A DNA stretch of 64,000 nucleotides from Porphyra umbilicalis (lineage: Eukaryota > Rhodophyta > Bangiophyceae > Bangiales > Bangiaceae). Of this stretch, positions 24,000 through 35,905 are shown one piece after another. The DNA is taken from positions 1 through 64,000 of the forward strand of contig KV918852.1 in NCBI GenBank assembly GCA_002049455.2, in the 5' to 3' direction. The position numbers were made by a program, and so were the translations under genes. Position 1 is the stretch's first letter. The number at the start of each line of letters is the position of its first letter. The notes under the pieces were generated by a model. It saw only the letters and a program-made list of their open reading frames with translations, was not told where the DNA came from and ran no database searches.

Positions 24000-26900
24000 T
24001 CCGACCCGGCTTCTTCGACTCGTAGGCCCACGCGTCGCATGTATAGGTGTACCTAACGTAGGTCGAACCGACTGGCCCACTTGAGGGTGTCCTCCTCAGG
24101 GTGGTTCCCTCACCAGTGGGTCCACAGGCGTAGAGTACCATCGTCAGCGACTTCATGGCTCAAGAAGGCCTCCCAGACCAACTTCTTGCCCGTTTGTCGA
24201 TCCCCCTCGGGGACAAAGATATCTTGGGCCGCCCCGAGGTGCTGCAGGAGCGTCTGCGGATCCCCCGGCGTGCCCGGCGCCGCTGTCACGTGGTCGCTGC
24301 TCACCGTCTCCTAGTACCCACCGATTTCCAAGGAGAACGTGCCTTTCTCGCAAGACAACACAGTGTATTGTCCGGCCGCGCGGGTCCCGAGCTTGTTCTT
24401 TGTCCGCGTGATACCATCTACGAACACCCGGTCCCCCGCGTGGACGTCCTTACTGATCGGCCGCACGCGGGCGTCGTAGTTTCTCTTGTACCGCCGCTGT
24501 TCCAGCGTGAGGGACCGCCGTGCCTTGTGGATCAGGTTCCGCAACCGCGCCCGGATGACCTCGCGGATGGCTCGTGCGCTGCCGTCCGTCTCCTCGGGTT
24601 TCGGGGAGCCTACCATTTGTTCCACGGAGAGGCTCCATACCCGCTCGGGTGTGACGAAATCTACGGGCGCCACTCCGGTGGTCTGCTGCGGCTGTCTGTT
24701 GTAGGCCGACCTCAGCATCGACACCAGCTCGTTCCATCGTTCTTGGTTGTCCTCGACGTAAGTTCGCAGCTGCCCCACGATGGTCTGGTTGTACCGCTCC
24801 ACTTGGCCGCTCGTCTGTGGGTGGTACGTCGTGGAGTATCGGTTGGAGACCCCGAGGAGCGAGCAACCCCCTTGAAAGAACGTGGAGCGGAACTGGGGGC
24901 CTTTGTCGGATAACACTATCACCGGAGGTCCGTACGCCGCCATCCAGCTGTCCAAAAAGGCTACCGCGATGGTCTCCGCGCCGATCCGCTGCAGGGGGAT
25001 GGCCCGCGTCGTATTGAAGAAGCGATCCACGATGACCAACAGGTGCTCGTTCCCCGCCGCCGTCCGGGGGAGGGGGCCGAGCAAGTCCATACACAGATCC
25101 GTCAGCGGTTCCGTCGGGTGAAAAGTCATGATTTAGTTCGTCTTGCGTCGCTTGCTGACGCGGTTCCTTGCGCACTGAGTGCAGATGGCCACGAAGGCGT
25201 ACACGTCTACCATCAAAGACTCCCAATCGAACCACAGTCGCATCGACGTGTTCATCTTGTTCGCCCCCGGGTGCCCGGCTTCCGGCGGGTACTGTTCCCG
25301 CATCATCACCCCGTAGCGCATGTGGGTCGGAACGTAGACTTGCGCGGCCCCGACCAACGGCGCCGTGGGCACCAACAGGCCGTTCGGGTCCTAGCGGAAC
25401 CGAGACTTGTCGTTGCCATCCTTCACCGCGCGGACCTCCTTGCACCGTCCATCATCCGCTTGCCTCTCGAGGAGTTCGGCGAGAGTCAGGGCGGATACGG
25501 GCCCCCCCTTGGTCTCCGGTGGTAACTGCCACGCGGCCGACGATTCAGGCAAAGCAAGACAGGACACTGCGTCGGGTATCGCCCCCTTGTCTCCCGCGGA
25601 AGTTGAGATGCGCGACATCGTGTCCGCCGCGTGGTGTGACGCACCCGGCCGCGTCTGCACCACGTCATCAAACTCTGCCACCCGCGACCTCCACCGCGCC
25701 AGCCTCCCTTGGGCCCCGTCCATGTGCAGCATCCACTTGAGCGCCGCGTGGTCCGTGCGTACCGTGAAGCAGGTTTCTTCGACGTAGGGGCGCAGAAGGA
25801 GGGACGCCCACACCAACGTGAGGCACTTCTGCTCCGTCGTGCTGTAATTCCGCTCCGCCGCGTTGAGGGAGCGGCTCCAATAGCCCACATGCCGCGTGGA
25901 TTGGTCGGATTGCTCTTGCAATAGGACCACGCCGACTTGTCCAGCACTTACGTCCGTGTCCAACGTGTAGGTCCCTTGGCGCCGCGGTAAAGAGAGGATG
26001 ACGAACTCCGTGAGCCGCATCTTGGGCTCCTCGAATGCCCTCAAGGCCTCGTCGGACAACGTCCCCCACCGATCGGGCCTCTTGAAACTCGTCATCGTGG
26101 CCATCAGCAGCGCCACTTGGGCGTAGTCCTTGAAGAACCTCCGATAGACGTGACACATCCCGAGGAAGCTACGTAGGTCCTTCTTCCACCGCGGGGGACA
26201 CGCCTCCTTGAGTCCACGGAAGTTCTTGTCTTGTGCCCTCAGCTCCCCCCGGCCCACGATATGGCCCAAATCCTCCACCTTCTCTCTCGAAACAAGTGGC
26301 ATTTCTTGGCCTTCAGGGAGACGCCCGCGCCTCGCAGCGCCGTTAAGACCTCCCGAAGGTGTTCCACGTGTTCCCCCGCCGACTGCGAGAAGACAATGAT
26401 GTCGTCAAGATACACGAGGCAGCTCTTCCACTTGATTCCCCCGAGGATCATGTCGATGGCCCGTTGGACGGTCGCCGGGGCATTAGACGAATTGAAAGGA
26501 AGGCGGACGTAACGATAAGCCCCCTTATGAAAAACTGAGGTCGTCTGGTCCCGGTCCTCGTCCGCCACGGGGATCAGCCAATACCCAGAGTTGCAGTCGA
26601 GCGTCGAACACACCTTGGCTTCCCCGAGGAAGTCGATACAATCGTCCATACGTGGCAACGGGTCCACGTCCCGCACCGATACCTCGTTGAGTTGACGGTC
26701 ATTCATGCAGAACCGCATCTTCCCGTCGGGTTTCGGAACAAGGACCACAGGGAAGGCCCACTCGGCACTCGAGGGCTTGATAACCCCAAGGTCCGTTCAC
26801 GTTGCAACTTCCTGGCGATGATGTCCCTCGAAGAATGGCTCGCCCGATAGGGTTGGGCCCGCCGTGGATGTGCCCCGGGAACCACCTCGATCCGATTCGG

Positions 26901-29850
26901 GGTGACGTCGACATTGCCGAGCTGCCCCGCCCACAGTGCCTTGTACTCCTTGAGGAAGTCGTCCACGGCACCGCGGATCGTACTGGGGACACCCTCCCAG
27001 TGGAGCTCCGGCTTGGGGGACGTTTCGTCCGGCGGGTGGGGCGGGGGTTGTCCCTCGTCGATCCCCTCCTCGGATTGCCGGCCCGTCTTGACCTCCTCGT
27101 CGGGCTTGTCACGAGGATCCACCCCCATCGTTGGGACCGCCCTCGGTTCCTCCTCCTCCTCGACGATGTGCAGCGGTCCGCTGTAGGCCGTCGCTGTTCC
27201 GACGACATACCCCTCGGTTACGTGCACCGGCACATCCCCGGTGTTCGTCAGGTAGAGGGACCGCGAGGTGTTGAGGGAGAACTCCGCGACGGCGTTGTGT
27301 AGCAGAACCTTCCGTCGGCTCATTTGGACGGGGCGGTCCCGTACTAGGTGGACCCCTTTGACGTTTCGGCACACTTGGATGGCCTGGATGCCCCGCGGGC
27401 CCACGGTTACCGCTTTACGAAGCCGAATAGCCCCAACTTGGCCCTTCGGCTTGTTTCCTCGACGTGGGGGCGCGGGCCGCGTGCTTCCCGTCCAACTTCG
27501 CATCGCCACCGTGGACGTGCCGTCGTCCCACTTGATCGTCCGCGTCATAGGGGAGATGGAGTCCACGTTGCTGGTCTGGAAGTCCCACCCGAGAATGAGC
27601 GTTACTGGCAGTGCTTCGACCACGAGGAACTCACACTTCATGGCGGTCCCCCCGACGTTGATGGTCAGAGATGCCTCCGCGTTCACCTTGAGAATGTACC
27701 CCGAGGCGTCGCTCACTTGAGTCCGGGGCGGCGCCCGCGATGCATTCTCGGTCCACTCCTCGGGCAACATATCCGCGCGGATCACGCTGGGTCGTGCGCC
27801 AGTGTCGACTACAGCCCTCGTGGGGATGGGGGTCTGCCACGGCGCCAACTGGTACGACGCGCCAATCTCAAAATTCTCTTTCCGTAACAGCAACAGAGTC
27901 CCCTTGAACCGCGAGCGGTATCGCCCACGACGGCAGGGACATCGAGACGGGACAGGCCACGTCGCGGTTACCCACGGGGAGGCGAACGTGACGTGACGGG
28001 GGGCAACCGTGGAGCTGGGGCGGACAGAGGGGGTTGAGGGGAATTGCGAAGCCATCCCCCATAGGAGTTTCCCGCCCCGCGGCGCCCTTTGGCCGGGGTT
28101 TCCACGGGCGGGGTGTCCCCCGCTTTCGTCTACGTTGACTCCGCGCCGCCCAACAGGTCGTTTCACAGCAGGGCCACGACGAAGGTGCGATCTGGGGCGG
28201 CGCTCGCCGCCGCGTTCCTCTGCCGGAGAAAGGTGCTCCGCGCGGCTTTCACGAGGTCCCGCTGCTTTTCCGTCAAACTCCTGATATCAGGGACCCGGTG
28301 TCCGCGTGTGCAACACATGTAGCACAACGGGGGACCCTTCGAGGCCTCCCGCCGAGGGTAGGGCGCTGCTCCGGCCACACGGAACACCGGGGTACCCGAC
28401 GGCAGCACTGCGACCGTGTCGTGCTTCGCAGTGCCGTCCTCCTGCCACGGGGAGTGGAGCTAGTTGACCGAGAGGCCTCGGGGCCCTGTCGACGTTTGTC
28501 GCCTCCACGATGATCCCCCGGGGGACCCCCGGCTAGCCAACGCCATGACGTCTTTTGCGGCCCGATACTTCGCCGCCACGTAGGTCGACAGCTGCTCGTC
28601 GCTTCGTTGCGCCGAGTTGTACACGAAGGCATCAGTCCGTAGGTACTCCGGTAGGCCTTGGATCAGCTGCTGTTTCATCGTCCCCTCGGAGTGGATGTTG
28701 TCGCAAAGCTCGTCGAGTCTTCGTGGGCGTGCCGCGAAGGCGTCCGAACTCTCGTTGTCCACGAGCCCTGCCCGGATAAGCTTGTCCTGCGCCAGCCCCA
28801 AATCGTGCGGCTCCGCGTAGGTCGACAACAACGAATTGACCGCCGTGGGAAAGGATCCAAGCGAGCCTCATCCACCCGCGATATGCAACCCCGGTATGTT
28901 CCGAGGGAACCGCGCCTCAGCGTCGCCCGCGAGGAAGTTGGGAATTACGTACAAACCCACCCCCTCGGACAAGTCGTTGTCATCGCAGGCCTTGACGAAC
29001 TTTCCGAGCCACGAAAAGACCTTGAGGGGCTCCTTCCCGTTGAACGTCGGGGACCTTCGAAGGAGAACTTCATGTTCTTGGCCGTCCGTCCAACTAGCGG
29101 GCCTGCGACCCCCCGTAGTTCGAGTGACGGTTCCGTAGGCGGTACGATCGGTAGTCCAGGGCGACCGCGAGGCGATCGTCCGGGCACTCGAGCACCGCCA
29201 ACTTGCTGGACCCCACCTTGCGCCCCACGCGGTCGTCGTCGTTGTCGGTTGTCGCCTGTGGCGGCTAGGAAGATGTAGACGACGATGACGACGAGGGACT
29301 ACCGTGACGCCGTGACTTCTCTTTGCTGCGGCTCTTTCGCGTGTGCACGGGGGCATCTCGGCGGGGGGAATCTTGAGCAGAGCCCACGGGGCTCGCAGCG
29401 ATGACCCGAGAAACGTCGGCCTATAACTACTCGCGGAATGACGACAGCGCCGTGTCCAGATCTGCCATCGCCAGAGGCGTCGTCGAACCACGATCTTGAT
29501 CCACCATACCCGTCCGTTCGTCGTGACATCGAGGCAGAAAGGCATCGGCCCCCGGCGGAACCCGCCGTACTGTTTTGCCCACGAGGTCCGGCAATGGCCG
29601 GGGCGGAGTGAAGGGAATCCCTGATCCATTCGCGGATCCCCCTGTCGCAGCGACCGCTGGGGTCACCGCGGATGTACCCGCCGGCATGCCGCTAGCGATC
29701 GCGTCCAGCTGGGGGAGGTCGGGCGGCGACGCCATTGTAGTGGCCGGGCGGTAATCGACGACAGACCGACGCGGAGATCCACGTCGTCTTGAATTCACAA
29801 ACCAACAGACGATCGGGGAACCGGCTACCCGGTACGGGCGTGGCAATGAC
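24000..29850 (-). pseudogene. gypsy gag-pol coding region
   Basis: Order on the minus strand: a retrotransposon gag (about 29650-28480, with NGKEPLKVFSWLGKFVKAC), a zinc-knuckle-like CYMCCTRGHRVPD (near 28310), an aspartic protease RAVVDTGARPSVI (near 27800), a pre-RT linker, reverse transcriptase (VLVPKPDGKMRFCMNDRQLN near 26720, LVYLDDIIVFS near 26400), RNase H (TLDTDVSAGQVGVVLLQEQ near 25950), an integrase zinc finger (near 25300-25150), the integrase core (DRFFNTTRAIPL ... TTYHPQTSGQVERYNQ) and a chromodomain-like tail. RT before integrase places it in Ty3/gypsy. It is broken in several places. Confidence 0.88.
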
Positions 29851-29901
29851 CGGAATCCCCTGCTGCTCCACCAGAAATTGTAGCGGTTCTAGGCACCACC
29901 A

Positions 29902-30343
29902 TGTTGGTTTGTCGTCTTGCCGAAGTGACCTCTTGATCAGCTTGGTCCGTCGAAAGAACTGCCCCGGAAATCGACCCACAGCTCAGCCTTCCCCCAACGG
30001 GAGGAGAGGATCACGGAAAAGCCCAGGGGGGAATCGTAGTCCAAAACAGTTGGGTTTATCAAACGGCGACGACGACGGCGTCCCCACGGTCAATAACCCC
30101 TCTCAAATCAGAGCGCCGGCGGCCAAAGTGGCCACCCCAAATGCGCCAAACAGATAAATCCCTCCAAAGCGAAAAGTTCAAACAAGTAGTAGGGGGGCTG
30201 GGAAAACCACAGGGGAAATGCCCCGCCCCCGACCGAATCCAATCTCCCCGAGATCTGGACAGGTCACTCCCTTGCCCCGGGGGTAAGCTGTTCACAGCTG
30301 AGGGGCCACGCCCCTTCCAACTGTGAGACCCCCGACCACCACA
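29902..30343 (-). repeat. 5' LTR of the gypsy fossil
   Basis: On the plus strand it starts TGTTGG and ends near CCACCACA. The inner side abuts the primer site at 29884-29901 (minus strand TGGTGGTGCCTAGAACCG), whose complement looks like a tRNA T-arm plus acceptor ending in CCA. Confidence 0.75.
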
Positions 30344-30691
30344 CCTCTCCATATGCTTGAAACAGACTTAAACGGCTGTGCCCCCAGACACAGGAAACGC
30401 CGATTTCAGGGACGCAGGCCTCGCCCGGAGCGGAGACTCGAACGGCAATTCCTTGGAAGAAACAGACTCGAACGGGAACTGGTTTTAGCATGTACGGTGG
30501 TCAAGAAGGTGTTACTTGTGGCCCAGCCGTCTGATCCGTGTGGTCTGTGGGTAGCCGTGGGGGTGTTGCGGTTATCATGGGGGGGCCCTGAGGCCGAGCT
30601 GGCACGCGGCCGTCCAGCTCGGAGAGGTACCATATTTCATCCGTGGGTAGCTGTTGAAACAAGAATGTGATAAATTGGGAAATCTGAAGAC
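30344..30691. other. no gene recognised
   Basis: Short frames only. Two direct GACTCGAACGG motifs lie near 30436 and 30468. Confidence 0.5.
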
Positions 30692-30695
30692 AATA

Positions 30696-30825
30696 CAGTG
30701 CGTTCTCGTTATAAGAGAACGTTTACAAAAGAATATGGGTCGTGAGTCTTCCATTCCAGTCCGTGTGGGCCACTTTTTGTTCATATTGAGCCGAATCAGC
30801 TGTCTCTTATAACGAGAACGCACTG
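30696..30825. mobile_element. 130-bp pogo/Tc1-mariner-type MITE
   Basis: Perfect 23-bp terminal inverted repeats begin CAGTGCGTTCTCGTTATAAG (30696-30718 and 30803-30825) and are flanked by TA on both sides (30694-30695, 30826-30827). A TA duplication with ends starting CAGT is typical of pogo/Tigger elements. There is no coding capacity. The perfect arms suggest recent arrival or strong hairpin conservation. Confidence 0.92.
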
Positions 30826-30891
30826 TATGAACTGCCACATGTCACTCATTTAACACCGTGAAACCGCGATGGACCAATCAGAGCACAGAAC

Positions 30892-30962
30892 CCGTTGGCT
30901 TCAGGGCCAACGAGTTGTCAACGGAGGCTCCGTCGGCAACTCGTTGGCCTCGAGGCCAACGG
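30892..30962. repeat. 71-bp hairpin palindrome
   Basis: Two arms of about 26 bases, built from CCGTTGGC and GCCAACGAGTTG, pair with CAACTCGTTGGCC and GGCCAACGG around a loop that itself contains CGGAGGCTCCG. A GACCAATCAG (CCAAT-type) motif lies just upstream at 30872. Confidence 0.75.
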
Positions 30963-31076
30963 CTCCATTCCCGAATCGAACGCAAGTACATTCGCGTGTT
31001 AACTCTCTTGACCTCCGTTGGCAACACCGCGTGCACGTTCGACATTTTTACCGGCCCCGAGAACTGGCCAACGGCA

Positions 31077-31790
31077 AATTCCCTGGCCTTTAGGACAGGG
31101 TGCTCTGGAAGTGTACTGATGCACACATATACTCAGATCACGGGACTTGCTCACCGTTTCAAAGGTGGCACTCTGCATTCGTGTCCTCAGGAATCTGAGG
31201 GCCCGTCAGTGCGAGATGGGTCGCGATGACGTGAGAAGCGAATGGAGTTACATGGCTGAGATGGACTGTCCTGCCACAGGGGTCACAGGGCCCGGACGGC
31301 GCCTGCCTCCCTGCCCCCCCCACCGCCCCGAGCTGCGCGCGGCGACCGCGCGCTGCGACTTCCGGGGTACGACACGGCCGCGATGACGCGCGGTTCATCG
31401 TGCCTGCGCGCCTGCTTCTGTTGCGGCGGCACGTCGGCGGTTGCTGACGCCATCTAGCGCCGCAGTTAGGGGCGCCCCGTCGCCCGGCGGTCAATCCCAC
31501 CCGCCCGCCCATGGGCCTTGTCGGCCGCTCCGCCCGCCGTGCGCAGGTGCGCTGCGCGGAGGAGAAACGGCCCCGCCCGTGGGCGTCGCGCGACGCCGGT
31601 GGGCCGCCGCCGCTGCGGTGGCGGAGGCGGCACCCCTTTCCCCGCCCGACGCCCCCCCCGCCACGGCAACGTGGCTGTAAATGCCCCCGCGCATGCTCGC
31701 GGCCATGGAGCCGGCCGGCGTGCCCGGCATCGATGCGTCGCCGAGCGTGCCACCGCCCTGAAGGCCAGGGTATTGCACGCACGTCCCTAG
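31077..31790 (+). repeat. 714-bp dispersed repeat R, copy 1
   Basis: It matches 45441-46154 in inverted orientation over its full length, with equal 714-bp extents. Shared landmarks are AATTCCCTGGCCTTTAGGAC at one end and TTGCACGCACGT at the other. It is GC-rich and open in several frames, with no recognised protein. It may be a solo LTR or a non-autonomous element. Confidence 0.8.
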
Positions 31791-31949
31791 TATTTAAGAC
31801 ACACTTCTGCAACTTGTGCCCATTATGGAGTCGGCCCGACATTGGTGGGAATGCTCTTAATGTCAGCATCCTCCTCGCCGTCACCGTCGACAACCTACGA
31901 AGATGACGACCGCGAAGGGACCAAGGCAGGCTACGGCAAGATAGCAGTC

Positions 31950-32290
31950 GTCGAGTGCCTGAGCGATTGCTTCGCTGGCCTCGAGGATTGCCGACCGTAA
32001 CGCCTCCGAAGTGGTCACCCGACATACGGGTCGCCGCTGACCCGCAAGCAGTGACAACTGACCAGGAATTTATGTTCTTCTTCGAGGGGACCCCGACTGT
32101 AAACGGCAAAGAACCCCTAAAGGACTCTTCTCGTGACACCAAACGTGCGTCAAAGCCTGTGAGGACTATTACGTGTCTGAGGGGAATCCGTCACCCTTGG
32201 TTCGTTCATTTTGTGAAGACTCCGTTCTACTTCAGGAAAATCAATACACCGAAACAACCACAGCACTTTAGTCACACCCGAGAGTAATAC
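31950..32290 (+). mobile_element. gypsy gag fragment
   Basis: The plus-strand translation DQEFMFFFEGTPTVNGKEPL resembles the gag of the fossil at 24-30 kb (NGKEPLKVFSW). It is a small isolated fragment lying next to repeat R, with no complete domain. Confidence 0.55.
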
Positions 32291-32390
32291 AAAGACACAG
32301 CAGAAGAACCACCGTAAGAGCTGGCACAAGGAAGGCCCGACTGATCAAGAATGGCCAAGCCCTGTCCCCCGCTGATCCACCAAATGTAGT

Positions 32391-32435
32391 GGTTTCTGGC
32401 CGCAAAGCCGACGGGGTAAGACCCCGTCAGAAACC
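32391..32435. repeat. nested hairpin
   Basis: The outer arms GGTTTCTG / CAGAAACC enclose the inner stem GACGGGG / CCCCGTC with a TAAGA loop. It lies next to an LTR-edge-like CCACCAAATGTAGTGG, so it may belong to a retroelement end. Confidence 0.5.
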
Positions 32436-32713
32436 CCAGCACAGGATGTCAAGCAACACAGAGGAGACATAAACTCACGCCTGGATCACAGAGCGCGAAG
32501 CGCACTAGAATGGCGGAACTAATGAAAACACAACGCTGATGCTTTCATGTAATCAAGCTGACCCAGCGACAGACCCTCATATAACCTCTATGCATAAACG
32601 CGCTTGATCGTAAGGTCGTTGCCCAGGGTCACAATCCGACATTCATCCCAGGTGGGAATGTCCCAAGGGGGCAGCTGTTTGTCTCGTAGAAGCTCCCCCA
32701 ACTCGGCTACCCG

Positions 32714-33133
32714 CTACTTGACCGCATCAAACGGTGGCGTGGCAATCCGCTTGTAGGTAACCGCTTGGAAGGGGCAGGCTGACACGTTGCTGCTGTGAGG
32801 AGCCACCCACGCGTGCGCCCACGCTGTCCCGAAAGTGTAACCCCACAAAGACCTCGCCAGGTTGTCCAGCTGGGACCACGAAAACGCGAAGTTTGCATAC
32901 CTCAACGCTTGTGTCGTGTACAGCAGTGCCTGCTCCTCTGTAGCAGAGAGGAGATAGTTGGCGTTGTGCTTGTTGAGCTCATCGCGTCCATTGTGGTCAA
33001 TCGTCCGCACCTTGGAAATCGAAAACCCCGTCGAAGCGGAGAAGCGAGCAAACACGTCAAGGACCCGCTCACCATCGGCCACCGCTGCCATCATATCCCG
33101 CAGCGGGTCGGACGACGTAGGCTGGCGATCCAT
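32714..33133 (-). CDS. hypothetical protein, 139 aa, perhaps a transposase N-terminus
   Basis: The ATG at 33133 (MDRQPTSSDPLRDMM) opens a 139-residue frame; a longer upstream extension has no better start. The protein is helical, with ALRYANFAFSWSQLDNLARSL and then a Trp-rich WAHAWVAPHSS. The order helix, Trp, W..W..PH vaguely resembles the DNA-binding front of CENP-B/pogo-type transposases, but no DDE domain follows. I do not recognise the family. It could be a small host gene or a truncated transposase. It is divergent from the decayed gene that starts near 33240. Confidence 0.4.
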   Translation of the reverse strand: MDRQPTSSDPLRDMMAAVADGERVLDVFARFSASTGFSISKVRTIDHNGRDELNKHNANYLLSATEEQALLYTTQALRYANFAFSWSQLDNLARSLWGYTFGTAWAHAWVAPHSSNVSACPFQAVTYKRIATPPFDAVK

Positions 33134-33239
33134 GTTGGCGGTGATACAAAGACAAAGAGACAGAATCGCGATTCCACAGCAGACACGTTTACGAACTACT
33201 ACCCGCCGACGCGAATTATTACCCGTCACCCTATGGCAA

Positions 33240-34300
33240 ATACGAAAATGGCCGCCGGTTCTTTCTCATCTATCGCCTTGCAATGCTGGCCGACACGGGC
33301 CTCTCCCCCAGCCACACCCACGATGCCGTCAAATAATCCCCCTGCCCCGGCGCCCTCCACACCTAATCAAACGACACCCACAGCGCTGGAACGTCAGACT
33401 TCATGCACAAGGTCGACGCGCTTCTGCCCGCCTTTCGGAGGCGCAAGAGCGAGGTGAAAGACGTGCGATTCGCCGGTGTCAGCATCACCGCCTCCGAAGC
33501 CATTATCTTCACTGACAGCAGCTCCTACTAGCACAAGCTGGCGCATAGCCCCACGTCTGCCGGCTTCCCGACACCGTCTCACACGTCGTCCCCGCGAGAT
33601 ACAAGTCGGTGGCTGCCGAGTACCTCCGGATCGCCCGCATCGCCGGCCAGAACGCGCGTGCGACGCCTCGCTGCTCTGCAACCGGCTCACCCTGTTCCAC
33701 CGGGAGGCCATCCACCTTCGCCGCATCACTGCGCACACGTCCGAAAGCCCGCTCGCCACCACCTACTCACGCCTCGCGGAGGACTCCCTGCGCATCACCG
33801 CATACACCAACTGCTCCGGGCTGCGCCAGATCCCCCCGCCCACCGGCAACGCTAGGGAGACCTCTTCTTCGCGACGGAAGACACCGGGCGCTTTTCTCCC
33901 TTGCACCGGGAGTCGCGCCGTCCGCGGCGCATCATCCACAGCACGAGGGGTGGGGGGCTCCTCGACCTCGCAAGCACTACCCACGGCGCCCTGGACATCC
34001 GAAGCCTCCTGTCCAAGCTGATGTTTCGCCTCGTCTGCATCAGCGCCTACACCGAAGCGGCCGCCGTCTACCACTGCGTGGTTGTCTACCGCAAGCCGGC
34101 GGAGCTGCACAGCAAGCCCGACGCCGTGCTCGTCCGCCAGGCGCTGCTGCACGGCTGTGTCGTCAAGTGTTGAGGCATTGTCAGCGCCGAAGACCTGGCA
34201 GACTTTCTCTTGAAGCAATTCTTCAGGTGCGCCAACGGCAACACCGCGCACGACGTCGTCCTCGCCTCAATGCTTCTGCGCTTGCTCGTCCCGGCGACGA
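33240..34300 (+). pseudogene. decayed unknown gene
   Basis: Protein-like sequence shifts among the three plus frames: ALLPAFRRRKSEVKDVRFAG near 33420, AIHLRRITAHTSESPLATTY near 33710, LLSKLMFRLVCISAYTEAAA near 34010 and FLLKQFFRCANG near 34210. At least two frame changes and in-frame stops lie between these blocks, so no continuous product can be made. GC-rich third positions support former coding in this direction. The family is not recognised. The tail near 34300 repeats GGCGACGACGACCAGGGC in tandem. Confidence 0.45.
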
Positions 34301-35897
34301 CGACCAGGGCTTCGGCGCGGCGACGACTACCAGGGCGTCGGCGCGCAGCACCCTGCCGGCCTGACTTTCAAGGTCGCCGCCTGATCGCCCTTCTGGACCC
34401 ACCCTGTCACCTGCTCCTCGTAGCTTCCTCGTCGTTCTCTTTGTTTTTTATCTTTTTGCGCCTGCAAGGCGCTGAGGCGAACTGCTGTTGTCGCCGGTGT
34501 GCCCAAAGTTTAGCAAAGCATGAAAATGAAAATTTCCTGGACTTAAGTCTAGGGTACTTATCAACATGCGCATGGGGTCACACACATAACTTTTTTTCTT
34601 CTCCAGTGCACGCGCGGGAGTACTTGCGGTTGGCCCTGTGTGCACACCTTTTCGGGCGGTACGCAGTGTATTGATCACTGCTGCGGGTCCTTTGGGCATA
34701 GTTCGGTGCGCAACATACGTCCAGCACTTTCTGTAACTTTTCTCGTTTGGAGCATGTCAGCCGCGATCATACGGACGCCGTACGTCGCTTTTCGTAGGAT
34801 GTCCGGGTCAGTTGCCTCAGAATGAAGGAGGTGCGTTCAGACCCCCGGAAACGTCGATCTGGTCGGACACGCGGACTGTATTTTGTGGGTAAGTCCGGCA
34901 ATGGCGCTCCACTGGACAACCAAGGCACATTCTGTTCGAAATTTCAAGAAGACGCTCGCGACGCATCGTGGAGAGGGCTCCCGGACGGCCGGCGGGACCT
35001 GCCGACGGCCGCACCACCGCTGTCGTCGGGGTCACCACCGCGGCGGCCGCGCACGCCCGACGCACCCCCCCCGCGCGCGTCGGTACGCGACCGCCCGCAA
35101 CCAACACAGCCGGCGCTCGGTCGGCCACCGCGCCGACCAGGCGACCAGCGCCACCCACCCCCCCGCGCGCGCGTATGGGTGTCCCCGCCGGCGGCTGCAC
35201 CGCCCGTCGCGCGCGATATGGCATGGTCCGAGGCGCCGCCGCCCCCGCGCCGACGCGGCGGCAGCGTTGACGGCGGCCCCGCCCGTTGTGGTGCCCCCCC
35301 ACTCCTCGTCCCCGCACTTGTCTGACGGACGACGAGCTCCGCCGCCGTTGGGAGCTGGGAAGGGCGCCGACAGCGCCACTTCCGCCTCCCCAGCCGCGGC
35401 TGCCGCCGCTGTCGCGCCCGCCATCGCCGCGACTGCGACGGGTGGTGGCTACGACGGCGGCGGCGGCGGCGGTGGGCTGTGGTCCATGGCCCCACCGTCG
35501 CCGGTGCCGCCGCTAGCGGGCGTGCGCACCACCGCCGACGTGCCGGCGGTGTACGGCGGCGCGGAGTTCGACGGCTTTGTGGCCGCTGGGAAGCCTCTTT
35601 TCCGCTCGAGATGCAACGTTCGTTGGCACTCGTCGAAGAACTTAATGGAATGGGAAATCTCATTTTTCCAGCCATTGATGATCGCCTTTTGTGGAAGGGC
35701 AGACGTTGCTACTGCGGCTGGAAGTAAGTGTGACAAAGTCTGGCAGATCGGCAGATAACTGTAGCAAGACGGTACGTTCCCAGCACGTTGAGACCCCGCG
35801 CACGACTTGATACGTACCCGTCGAACACGGTGCCTTAATGAAGCGTGCAAGAAAGTCTAAAACACCTCGTTGGATGGGTGGGAGCGCTCGCACGCAC
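34301..35897. other. no supported gene
   Basis: The first 500 bases are AT-richer and carry no gene. From about 34970 to 35560 the sequence is CCG/GGC-rich and open in most frames. A plus frame ending CDKVWQIGR near 35755 has more normal composition and could be a last exon, but nothing identifies it. The hAT element starts just downstream. Confidence 0.4.
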
Positions 35898-35905
35898 TTG
35901 TTGAG

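Larger units (their letters stand above)
17247..30343 (-). mobile_element. Ty3/gypsy chromodomain-type fossil (likely extent), with a nested DNA transposon
   Basis: Two related LTRs (17247-17718 and 29902-30343) bound a minus-strand gag-pol region (about 29850-24000). Beyond pol an open frame lies on the opposite strand and is split by element A (19433-23117). The integrase region is followed by a chromodomain-like tail (WEAFLSHEVADDGTLRLWTH near 24140), as in chromoviruses. The left LTR has a primer-site-like motif on its outer side and the outer flanks show no matching duplication. The left LTR may therefore belong to a neighbouring copy or reflect LTR-LTR recombination. The fossil is broken in many places and old. 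Confidence 0.6.

Noticed and set aside
22989-24080. Minus-strand 363-codon frame with a leader-like hydrophobic segment, suggesting an envelope-type gene
   Set aside because: It crosses the element A boundary at 23117, and the plus strand has more protein-like sequence there. No envelope motif is seen.
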